Assembly (NCBI GenBank): GCA_025352915.1
Contig: JANXSA010000434.1
Location: forward strand, 1-12,335
Source: Rhodospirillales bacterium
GTDB taxonomy: Bacteria; Pseudomonadota; Alphaproteobacteria; Acetobacterales; Acetobacteraceae
Reading direction: 5' to 3'
DNA length: 12,335 bases
Below, piece after piece: positions 6,462-12,335 of the stretch (position 1 is its first letter; each line of letters starts with the position of its first letter). Position numbers and translations under genes: made by a program. Below the pieces are notes generated by a model. The model made no database searches and was not told where the DNA came from. It saw only the letters and a program-made list of their open reading frames with translations.

Positions 6462-7682
6462 CTACAGCCGCGCCACCGCGATGAAACCGGCATCGGCTGC
6501 GACCAGGGCGTCGTCGATGTCTTTGGCGGTGTGGGCAGTGCACAGGAACATGTTGTGCTTGGGGTGGAAGTAGGCGCCGGCTCGGAGGGCGGCGGAGCAA
6601 AAGGTATTGGCCTTGGCCTGGGTGGCATCATCGTCGAACAGCACCAGCGGCATTTGGACCGGGCCAGACTGGCGGATGGGAATACCGTGCTTGGTGGAGA
6701 GGGCGGCCATGCCGGTGCGGAAGCGGGTGCCCATGGCGGTCATATGGCCGATGCCGTCGTCGCGTTTGAGGGCGCGGAGGGTGGCGACGCCGGCGGCGTG
6801 GGGCACGGCGGCGGTCCAGAACGAGCCGGTGGAAAACGTGCCCTTTACCGCATCGCGAAAACGGTCATTGCCGGTGATGGCGGCGAGCGGGTGGCCGTTG
6901 GCGATGGACTTGGACCAGGCGGCGAGGTCCGGCCGCACGCCGAGACCTTCCCAGGAGCCGCCGAGATGCAGGCGGAAGCCGGCGCGAACGTCGTCGATGA
7001 TCAGGGCGGCCCCGGTGGCATCGCAGAGTTCGCGGGCGCGGCGGGCGAAATCGACGGTAGGCATTTCCTGGTCGATGCCGACATCGTGACGGAAGGCGGA
7101 GACCAGGATGGCGGCGAGGTCGCCCTGGTGGCGGTCGACGGCGGCGTCCAGGCTGGCGATATCGTTGAAGGTGTAGTGGTCGATATGGGCGCGGTCCTCG
7201 TTGGTGACGCCGTTCATCGAGGGCGAGGTCCAGGGGATGGCGCCGTGATAGGCGCCTTTCGCCACCAGCACCTTACGGCGGCCGGTGCCGGCGCGGGCGA
7301 AGGTGACGGCCATGGTGGTGGCATCGGTGCCGTTCTTCTGGAACTGGACCCAGTCGGCATGCGGCATGGTGTCGACCAGGAGTTCGGCCAGTTCGACCAT
7401 CGCCTCGCCGGGGCCATTTTGACAGTCGCCGAGGGCAGCCTGGCGGGCGGCGGCGGCTTCGACCTCTGGGTGGTGGTGACCGAGCAGGACCGGGCCCCAA
7501 CTGCACATGAAGTCGATGTATTCGTTGCCGTCAACGTCGCGGATCCGGCAGCCCTGGGCGCTGGCGAAGAACTGCGGGTAGCCCTCGGGAAGGTTGGCGG
7601 CGTTCTGGTGGCCCCACATGCCGCCAGGCACGACGCGGGCCGCACGGGCGCGCAGTTCGGCGTCCTTGGCGTTGTGCAGCAT
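6462..7682 (-). CDS. Class-III PLP aminotransferase, glutamate-1-semialdehyde aminomutase-like
   Basis: Pyridoxal-phosphate enzyme of fold type I, 406 residues from the chosen start. Residues 17-21 (VVPGG) begin the usual N-terminal segment. NGTDATTMAVTFARA (117-131) is the phosphate-binding helix start, GAYHG (143-147) stacks on PLP, DDVRAGFR (230-237) holds the Asp that contacts the pyridine nitrogen, and K258 in WSKSIANGHPLAA is the Schiff-base lysine. The overall pattern matches the HemL-like branch, but KSIANGHP differs from the glycine-rich loop of true HemL, so heme synthesis is unlikely. I chose the ATG at 7682 because AAGGGA lies seven bases upstream and the family alignment begins there; an upstream ATG at 7751 would add 23 atypical residues running towards the repeat. 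It is divergent from the enolase-superfamily gene across repeat copy 2. It probably transaminates an amino acid, omega-amino acid or amino-sugar derivative in the same catabolic region. Confidence 0.9.
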   Translation of the reverse strand: MLHNAKDAELRARAARVVPGGMWGHQNAANLPEGYPQFFASAQGCRIRDVDGNEYIDFMCSWGPVLLGHHHPEVEAAAARQAALGDCQNGPGEAMVELAELLVDTMPHADWVQFQKNGTDATTMAVTFARAGTGRRKVLVAKGAYHGAIPWTSPSMNGVTNEDRAHIDHYTFNDIASLDAAVDRHQGDLAAILVSAFRHDVGIDQEMPTVDFARRARELCDATGAALIIDDVRAGFRLHLGGSWEGLGVRPDLAAWSKSIANGHPLAAITGNDRFRDAVKGTFSTGSFWTAAVPHAAGVATLRALKRDDGIGHMTAMGTRFRTGMAALSTKHGIPIRQSGPVQMPLVLFDDDATQAKANTFCSAALRAGAYFHPKHNMFLCTAHTAKDIDDALVAADAGFIAVARL

Positions 7683-7753
7683 GTGGTTGTCCCTTGCCCG
7701 ATGCGGCGGGCATCCTATGCTCCCTGGGACGGCGGGGGAAAGGGGAGGCAAGA

Positions 7754-7875
7754 TGTTCTTTTTTGAAAAAAAGAACCAAAAAACTTTTATCCGCTTGGCA
7801 CCCGTCTTTCCCCGGGGAGATCGGGCGCAAAGTCATAAAAGTCTTTTTGCTTCTTTTTCTACAGAAAAAGAAGAT
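7754..7875. repeat. Composite palindromic AT-rich repeat, copy 2
   Basis: Second copy of the element at 2931-3022, in the same orientation. The outer units are identical to copy 1 over 39 bp (7754-7792) and 38 bp (7838-7875). The spacer is 45 bp here against 15 bp in copy 1, GC-rich, and contains the palindrome TCCCCGGGGA (7809-7818). Hairpins are at 7755-7776 and 7850-7873. The element fills most of the 216-bp gap between the divergent aminotransferase and enolase-superfamily genes, ending 13 bases before the latter's ribosome site. It must therefore lie in the transcribed leader or promoter of that gene. Confidence 0.85.
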
Positions 7876-7898
7876 TCTTTCTTGCTTCGAGGAGTGCC

Positions 7899-9086
7899 AT
7901 GAAAATTACCGAAGTCGAGCCCATCCTGCTGCGCGGCGAGGCGAGCTATGGCGCCACCGCCGGGGGCGAGGAGGCGACGGATAATGGCGACTGGCAGTTA
8001 CTGGTGCGGGTGGCGACTGACGAAGGGATCACCGGTTGGGCCGATGCCGAGACACTGGCGCCGGCGGCGGTGGCGATCATCTCGGGCCAGGGCATGTCGA
8101 TCCCGGGGTTTCAGACGTTGGCGGGGTTGTTGATCGGCGAGAACCCGCTGGATGTGCAGCGATTGTGGGACAAGCTGTATGTCGGCAGCGCGTATTATGG
8201 GCGCCGCGGCATTGCGATGCAGTGCATCTCGGCGATCGACAATTGCCTGTGGTCGATCCGGGCGCAGGCGGCGGGGCAGTCGCTGGCGCGGGTTTTGGGC
8301 GGGCGGCGGCGGGATTCTGTCACCGCGTATGCCTCCACGCTGTTTCGCGAAACGCCGGAAGGCATGACCGCGGCGGTACGCGGATATGTGGACCGGGGCT
8401 TCCGCGCCGTAAAATTCGGCTGGGGGGTCTTCGGGCAGGACGAGGGGCGCGACCGGGAATTGGTGGCGGCGGCGCGCGCGGCGCTGGGGCCGGAGCGGCA
8501 TTTGCTGGTTGATCCCGGCTGGTATCCCGCCGGGTGGAAGAACCCGGAACAGGCGTTTTCCGGCGTGTTGCGGACGCGGCGGGAGGCGGAGCGGCTGTGC
8601 CGGTGGCTGGCGGAGTATGACGTCGGCTGGGTGGAGGATTTCATCCATCCCGAGCGGTTTGACGAGTATGCCGCGGTGCGGAGGAATAGCCCGACGCCGA
8701 TTGCCGCCGGGGAGCAGGTGGCCACCGTGTGGGATTTCGAGCGGTTCATCGGCGAGGGCTGTGTGGATGTGGTGCAGCCGGATCTGTCGCGCTGTGGCGG
8801 GGTGAGTGTGGCGCGGCGGGTGGCCGAAATGGCGGAGCAGGCGGGGATCGATTTGGTGCCGCATTCGTGGCTGACGCATCTGCTGACCGGGTACTCGTTG
8901 CAGCTGATCGCCACCCTGCCGCGCGCGCGGTTCGTGGAGTTCAATGTGAGCCAGAGTGCGCTGACGCGGGGGATTGCCAAGGCGAGCTTTGACCTGGCAG
9001 CGGATGGCACCGTGGGGATTCCGGACACGCCGGGGATCGGGGTGGAGGTGGATCAGGAATTTGTTGCTCGGCACAGGGTGAACTGA
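7899..9086 (+). CDS. Enolase-superfamily enzyme, mandelate racemase/muconate lactonizing type
   Basis: Cytosolic metal-dependent acid-sugar dehydratase or racemase, 395 residues, normal length. The N-terminal capping domain (1-125) precedes a TIM barrel. Mg ligands are D205 (LLVDPGW), E246 (WVEDF) and E272 (AAGEQ). An Asp-His dyad is present: D295 (VVQPDLSRCGG) and H322 (LVPHSW), 27 residues apart, the same spacing as D270/H297 of mandelate racemase. The KxK motif is incomplete: K172 in VKFGWG is followed at the second catalytic position by glycine. This leaves the histidine as the main acid/base, as in rhamnonate-type dehydratases, so a sugar-acid dehydratase is more likely than a racemase (inference). 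GAGGAG ends four bases before the ATG. The stop overlaps the next gene's start by one base, so the deacylase is translationally coupled. The neighbouring repeat occupies its leader region. The substrate is unknown. Confidence 0.92.
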   Translation: MKITEVEPILLRGEASYGATAGGEEATDNGDWQLLVRVATDEGITGWADAETLAPAAVAIISGQGMSIPGFQTLAGLLIGENPLDVQRLWDKLYVGSAYYGRRGIAMQCISAIDNCLWSIRAQAAGQSLARVLGGRRRDSVTAYASTLFRETPEGMTAAVRGYVDRGFRAVKFGWGVFGQDEGRDRELVAAARAALGPERHLLVDPGWYPAGWKNPEQAFSGVLRTRREAERLCRWLAEYDVGWVEDFIHPERFDEYAAVRRNSPTPIAAGEQVATVWDFERFIGEGCVDVVQPDLSRCGGVSVARRVAEMAEQAGIDLVPHSWLTHLLTGYSLQLIATLPRARFVEFNVSQSALTRGIAKASFDLAADGTVGIPDTPGIGVEVDQEFVARHRVN

Positions 9087-10129
9087 TGGAACGCATGATC
9101 ACCCGCCCTTCCGGCCTTGACCTCGAATCGCCCGGCCGGCGCGACTACTGGGTGGCGATGGAGCATGATTCGATGTGGGGGGATCACCTGATCCCGCTGA
9201 CGGTGATGGTGGGGGCGCAGGCGCGGCCGGGCCGCGGGCTGGTGGCGTTCGGGTCGAATCACGGCAATGAGTATGAGGGGCCGGTGGCGCTGAAGCATCT
9301 GTCGCGGGAGATCGCGACGGAGGACGTGCTCGGGCGGATCATCCTGGTGCCGGTGCTGAACCCCGGCGCGTTTCGGGCGGGGACGCGCGATGCATCGCAG
9401 GATGATGGGCGCAACCTGAACCGCAGCTTTGTTGACGGCGCGGGGGTGACGCCGGCGTTGGCCGGCATCAGTCACCGGATTGTGGCATTCGTGCGCGAAT
9501 GGATTTGGCCATGCGCCGATGTGGTGATCGACCTGCATGCCGGCGGTGCGGTGGCGCGTTTTGCGCGGGGCACCAGCTATCACCTGGTGGACGACCCGGC
9601 ACAGGGGCGGTTGATCGAGCGCACGGCGCGCTGGTTCGGCACGCCGATCGTCATTGCCTATCAGAACGAGACGCCGGGCTTGTTGCCCAGCGAGGCCGAG
9701 CGGCTGGGCAAAATCACCATCGGGGGAGAATTTGGCTGGGGGGCGGCGGTGTCGGCCGAGGGGGTGCGGTATGCCAAGCACGGGGTGGTGGCGGCGGCGA
9801 TCCATCACGGGCAATTGCGCGGGCGGATCGAGAAGATCGCCCATCATGCGGCGGGGACGCAGAGGCTGGCGGCGATGGTGGAGCGGGCGTGCTTCACCGT
9901 GGCGCCGCATGATGGACATTATGAGCCCGCGGTGGAATGCGGCGAGGTGGTGCAGGCCGGTGCGACGGTGGGATGGCTGCACGATTTCCAGCGAATCGAT
10001 CTCGCACCCTGGGCGGTGCGGGCGGGGGTGGATGGGGTGGTGATCGCACAGGCCTGGGGGGCGGTGGTGCGCCAGGGGCAGCACATCGCCATTGTCGGGC
10101 GGGTGCTGCCATGGGTTGGCGAGGGATAG
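9086..10129 (+). CDS. Zinc deacylase of the AstE/AspA (succinylglutamate desuccinylase/aspartoacylase) family
   Basis: M14-type zinc carboxypeptidase-fold amidohydrolase that removes an acyl group from an N-acylated amino acid, 347 residues. Zinc ligands are H59 and E62 (GSNHGNEYEG) and H151 (DLHAGG). DGRNLNRSF (107-115) holds the substrate-carboxylate arginine and asparagine, and E215 in GGEFGWG is the likely general base. The C-terminal region (about 270-343) is a beta-rich barrel-like domain. HGNEYEGPVAL with DLHAGG is closest to the DoeB type (N-acetyl-diaminobutyrate deacetylase of ectoine breakdown), but no other ectoine gene accompanies it. The start ATG overlaps the previous TGA (TGATG), which shows translational coupling with the enolase-superfamily enzyme. 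The two probably act on one compound, possibly an acylated amino sugar acid (inference). Its stop abuts the convergent unknown gene with no gap. Confidence 0.88.
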   Translation: MERMITRPSGLDLESPGRRDYWVAMEHDSMWGDHLIPLTVMVGAQARPGRGLVAFGSNHGNEYEGPVALKHLSREIATEDVLGRIILVPVLNPGAFRAGTRDASQDDGRNLNRSFVDGAGVTPALAGISHRIVAFVREWIWPCADVVIDLHAGGAVARFARGTSYHLVDDPAQGRLIERTARWFGTPIVIAYQNETPGLLPSEAERLGKITIGGEFGWGAAVSAEGVRYAKHGVVAAAIHHGQLRGRIEKIAHHAAGTQRLAAMVERACFTVAPHDGHYEPAVECGEVVQAGATVGWLHDFQRIDLAPWAVRAGVDGVVIAQAWGAVVRQGQHIAIVGRVLPWVGEG

Positions 10130-10543
10130 TCAGACCAGTTCCTTGGCGAAGACGCCGCGGGCGTAATCCGGCCAGGTGCGATCCAGTTCGGTCCGCAGGG
10201 CGATGGTCAGGTCGAGCAGCTTGGCCAGGGTGCCGGTCCAGTCGCCAGCGGCCGCCAATCCGAGCGAGAGATGGCCGTTGCGGCTGATGCACAACGCGTC
10301 AGGGGCGTGTGCGGCCAGCCACGCCTTGATGTCGCGATGCAGCCGGCCGCTGGGAGCGATGAATGGCAGGTATTCGGTCAGCACCAGGATGCCTTTGGGT
10401 TCGGCGCGCAGGGTCACCGGCTCCGGACGCAACCAGAGCAGGGTGACGCCGGGCTTGCCGTGCTTTGGCTTGGCGGTTCCCGGAACCAGGCCACGGGCGG
10501 TAACAGCGTTGCCCAAGGCGGCTATCAGGGTGTTTCTCGGCAT
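10130..10543 (-). CDS. Protein of unknown function, 137 residues
   Basis: I do not recognise this protein. It is soluble, with no signal peptide or membrane span. It has a helical N-terminus (NTLIAALGNAVTARGLVP), a Lys/Gly/Pro-rich turn (TAKPKHGKPG), two or three beta strands (VTLLWLRPEP, GILVLTEYLPF), and amphipathic helices near the end (LAKLLDLTIALRTELDRTW). The order helix, strands, helix with ...ALCISRNGHLSLGLAA... recalls small chaperone-like or YbjN/CesT-like folds, but that is only a resemblance. It appears real because the ATG at 10543 has AGGAA six bases upstream, the composition is protein-like, and its stop begins at the base after the stop of the deacylase gene. It is transcribed against its neighbours, divergent from the MlrC gene across a 161-bp gap. 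Confidence 0.7.
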   Translation of the reverse strand: MPRNTLIAALGNAVTARGLVPGTAKPKHGKPGVTLLWLRPEPVTLRAEPKGILVLTEYLPFIAPSGRLHRDIKAWLAAHAPDALCISRNGHLSLGLAAAGDWTGTLAKLLDLTIALRTELDRTWPDYARGVFAKELV

Positions 10544-10704
10544 CTCAGCTTCCTAATGACTCCACATCGGTCCCGCGAGAGCAGAATGACCGCTGACAGG
10601 CGTGATTGTCTCGAATTAGCCTATTGTCGTCTGGCGCGAAGCCGGCGAATCCCGCGCTGGTCGTGCCGCTCTATGCTCTACCGGGACCCCGAGGGGAAGA
10701 GAAG

Positions 10705-12195
10705 ATGCGCGTTGCCATTGCAGAAATGAAACAGGAGACGAATAGCTTCGTGCCGTTTCGCACCACAGTTGAAACTTTCCGTGACCAGTATCTGTTCCGC
10801 GGCGTGGAGATGCTGACCGGCTATGGGGCGGAGCGCAGCGAAGTGCCGGGCATGCTGGATGTGTTGCGCGCGGCCGGGGCCATCGCGGTGCCGCTATTGG
10901 GCACGCTGGCGCTGGCGAGCGGGCCGGTGACACGGGAATGTTTCGAAGCGTTGCTGGGCGAGATTGTTGAGCGGCTGCGCGCGGCCGGGGCGGTGGACGG
11001 GGTGTTGCTGGCGCTGCACGGGGCGATGGTGGTGGAGGACGAGCCCGATTCGGAATCGGAGATTTTGGAGCGCGTGCGGGCGGTGTTGCCAAAAGGGGTG
11101 CCGATCGTGGTGACGCTGGACCTGCATGGCCACATCACCCAGCGGATGATCCAGCCGGACGTCGCCTATATCGGCTATCGTGAATACCCGCATATCGACA
11201 TGTATGAGACCGGCGCGCGCGGGGCGCGGCTGTTGCTGGACTGGCTGGGCGGGCGGGTGCGGCCGGTGATGGCGGTGGCCAAGCGCCACATGGTGATGAG
11301 CCCGGATGCCGCGCGCACCACAACGCCGCCGCTGGCCGATGTGGTGGCGGCTGGGCGGGCGATGGAGGCGGCCCAGTCCAAAGATTGGGGCCGGGTGCTG
11401 CATGTCTCGCTGTTTCCGGTGCAGCCGTGGATGGATGTGCCCGACCTTGGCTTTGCTGCCCTGGTTTGCGCGGATGGCGATGTTGATACGGCGCAGGCGG
11501 CGGCGGAGGCGTTGGCGGAGATGACCTGGCAGCGGCGGGCGGAATTCGAGCCTGACCTGACGCCGCTGGAGGAGGTGATCCGCATCGGGTTGTCCAGCGA
11601 CGGGCTGACGGTGGCCAGCGACGCCGGGGATACACCGAGCGGTGGCGCGGCGGCGGACAGCACCGTGGTATTGCGGGCGCTGCTCGCGGCCGGCGCCGAT
11701 CGGGCGGGACGGTTGACCTACATCACCATGTGCGATGCCGAGGCGGCGGCCGAAGCGGCGGCAACCGGGGTGGGCCGGACGGTAACGCTGACGGTCGGGC
11801 ACAAGCGCTCGCAAGACGGCGAGCCGCTCAGCGTCACCGGCATCGTGCGGGTGGTCAGCGACGGCACCTACGTCTTTTCCGGTGCCGGGGCGAGCGGCAT
11901 GCGCGGTGCGATGGGGCTGACGGTGGTGCTGGCGATCGGCGATATCCGGCTCAATCTGCGCTCGATTCCGCATCTGGAATGGGATCTCGGGGTGCATGAG
12001 AGTGTCGGGCTCGATCCGCGGCGGGCTGCGCTGATCTTCGTGAAGTCGCCGTCGCATTTCCGGGTGAGCTACACGCCGATTGCCGCACGGGTGCTGATTG
12101 CCGACACGCCGGGGCCGACCTGCGCCAACATGCGGCGCATTCCGTTCACCAAGGTGACCCGGCCGTTCTATCCGCTGGATCTGGTCAACGAGTGA
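10705..12195 (+). CDS. M81-family metallopeptidase, MlrC (microcystinase C)-like
   Basis: Zinc hydrolase of the MlrC family, 496 residues from the chosen start, the usual family length. The opening MRVAIAEMKQETNSFVP is the family N-terminus. LDLHGHIT gives D139 and H141, and YPHIDMYETG gives H163; the two histidines are 22 residues apart, as for the zinc ligands of Sphingomonas MlrC (D167/H169/H191). The C-terminal domain runs from about 275, with DTPSGGAAADSTVVLRALL and a beta-rich end closing in RPFYPLDLVNE. I chose the ATG at 10705 because GAGGGGA lies seven bases upstream and the family begins there; an in-frame ATG at 10606 would add 33 unlikely residues. In most bacteria that carry MlrC homologues the natural substrate is unknown, and these genes are common in catabolic clusters, so cleavage of a small amide or lactam-like metabolite is more likely than microcystin breakdown. 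An IS630-type element begins directly after its stop. Confidence 0.9.
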   Translation: MRVAIAEMKQETNSFVPFRTTVETFRDQYLFRGVEMLTGYGAERSEVPGMLDVLRAAGAIAVPLLGTLALASGPVTRECFEALLGEIVERLRAAGAVDGVLLALHGAMVVEDEPDSESEILERVRAVLPKGVPIVVTLDLHGHITQRMIQPDVAYIGYREYPHIDMYETGARGARLLLDWLGGRVRPVMAVAKRHMVMSPDAARTTTPPLADVVAAGRAMEAAQSKDWGRVLHVSLFPVQPWMDVPDLGFAALVCADGDVDTAQAAAEALAEMTWQRRAEFEPDLTPLEEVIRIGLSSDGLTVASDAGDTPSGGAAADSTVVLRALLAAGADRAGRLTYITMCDAEAAAEAAATGVGRTVTLTVGHKRSQDGEPLSVTGIVRVVSDGTYVFSGAGASGMRGAMGLTVVLAIGDIRLNLRSIPHLEWDLGVHESVGLDPRRAALIFVKSPSHFRVSYTPIAARVLIADTPGPTCANMRRIPFTKVTRPFYPLDLVNE

Positions 12196-12335
12196 TACCA
12201 ACCGTCTCAACCACTGACCGATGCCCATTTGCGCACTCCGATTGCCCGGATACGTTCTGGATCATCGGTGAGGAACTTCCAGGCCTTCGCGCAGGCCAGG
12301 ACGATATCGTCATAGGTGTCCCAGACGAGGTTGCA
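12196..12335 (-). mobile_element. IS630-family insertion sequence, one end only
   Basis: The transposase tail at 12207-12335 marks one end of an IS630-type element entering from the right edge. The likely boundary is the TA dinucleotide at 12196-12197, since this family inserts at TA and duplicates it. That places the element directly after the TGA stop of the MlrC gene (12193-12195). The transposase stop lies only about ten bases from this end, as is common in compact IS630 elements. The other end and the terminal inverted repeat partner are outside the window. Confidence 0.65.
12207..12335 (-). CDS. IS630-family transposase, C-terminal 42 residues
   Basis: The open frame enters from the right edge and ends at the TGA read from 12209-12207. 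The last residues include NLVWDTYDDIVLACAKAW, KFLTDDPERIRAIG and RKWASVSG. This is the characteristic C-terminus of IS630-family DDE transposases, where a helix ending in AW, a [DE]DP-x-R-I-x-S/A-IG segment and a final W-A-x-V are usual. The catalytic DDE residues lie upstream, outside the window, so whether the transposase is intact cannot be judged. This short stretch contains no frameshift or internal stop. Confidence 0.8.
   Translation of the reverse strand, partial: CNLVWDTYDDIVLACAKAWKFLTDDPERIRAIGVRKWASVSG

Noticed and set aside
7683..7751. Upstream ATG extending the aminotransferase by 23 residues
   Set aside because: The extra residues do not fit the family N-terminus, while the internal ATG at 7682 has a suitable ribosome site.
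6426..7766. 446-residue Gly/Ala/Val-rich plus-strand frame opposite the aminotransferase
   Set aside because: It is a shadow of the aminotransferase codons and shows no motif.
2931..7875. CRISPR array or simple direct-repeat array
   Set aside because: Only two copies exist, 4.8 kb apart and with internal palindromes; there are no regular spacers and no cas genes.
6462..10129. Ectoine-degradation (doe) cluster, suggested by a DoeB-like deacylase and a class-III aminotransferase
   Set aside because: DoeA hydrolase, the aldehyde dehydrogenase and the AsnC-type regulator are absent, and an enolase-superfamily gene is coupled to the deacylase instead.
10606..10704. Upstream ATG extending MlrC by 33 residues
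   Set aside because: The family begins at MRVAIAEMKQETN and a good ribosome site precedes that ATG.
10705..12195. Microcystin-degradation (mlrABCD) locus
   Set aside because: No mlrA, mlrB or mlrD neighbours are present; MlrC homologues are widespread without toxin breakdown.
10894..12228. 444-residue minus-strand frame opposite MlrC
   Set aside because: It is Arg/His/Pro-rich, without homology that I can see, and runs across the IS boundary.

Overview
This is a GC-rich, almost fully coding stretch of an alphaproteobacterial chromosome. The most likely family is Acetobacteraceae. That rests on base composition, the gene types, and two copies of an AT-rich, hairpin-rich intergenic element of a kind I recall from acetic-acid/acidophile genomes. 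The family assignment is an inference, because the window has no rRNA or other marker gene. It reads as an accessory catabolic region. Nearly every gene encodes an enzyme for small polar metabolites (sugar acids, 2-oxo or 2-hydroxy acids, amino or acyl-amino compounds). One GntR regulator is present and no transporter is visible.

Layout from left to right. Positions 1-1049 (-) hold an FGGY carbohydrate kinase cut by the window edge. It is divergent from a GntR/UTRA repressor (1163-1909, +), and a perfect inverted repeat lies between them. The regulator ends tail to tail, with a 4-bp overlap, against a CtBP-like D-2-hydroxyacid dehydrogenase (1906-2913, -). Upstream of that dehydrogenase on the same strand is a 796-residue fusion of E1-alpha, E1-beta and a lipoyl domain of a 2-oxoacid dehydrogenase (3034-5424, -). 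Repeat copy 1 sits between these two genes. A 129-bp divergent promoter region with a shared palindromic -10 and an inverted repeat separates the E1 fusion from an SDR oxidoreductase (5554-6330, +).

A class-III aminotransferase of the glutamate-1-semialdehyde aminomutase type follows (6462-7682, -), convergent with the SDR. It is divergent, across repeat copy 2, from a mandelate racemase/muconate lactonizing-type enolase-superfamily enzyme (7899-9086, +). That gene overlaps by one base a zinc deacylase of the AstE/AspA/DoeB type (9086-10129, +). A 137-residue protein of unknown function (10130-10543, -) abuts it stop to stop. An MlrC-like M81 metallopeptidase (10705-12195, +) follows, and an IS630-type transposase begins at the right edge, directly after the MlrC stop codon.

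Working model (inference): the kinase, SDR, 2-hydroxyacid dehydrogenase and lipoyl-linked E1 could form an oxidative route from a polyol or sugar acid to an acyl-CoA under the GntR repressor. The enolase-superfamily dehydratase, deacylase, aminotransferase and MlrC hydrolase look like a second module for an amide- or amino-containing acid. No complete known pathway can be assigned. An E2 acyltransferase, an E3 and a transporter would have to lie outside the window.
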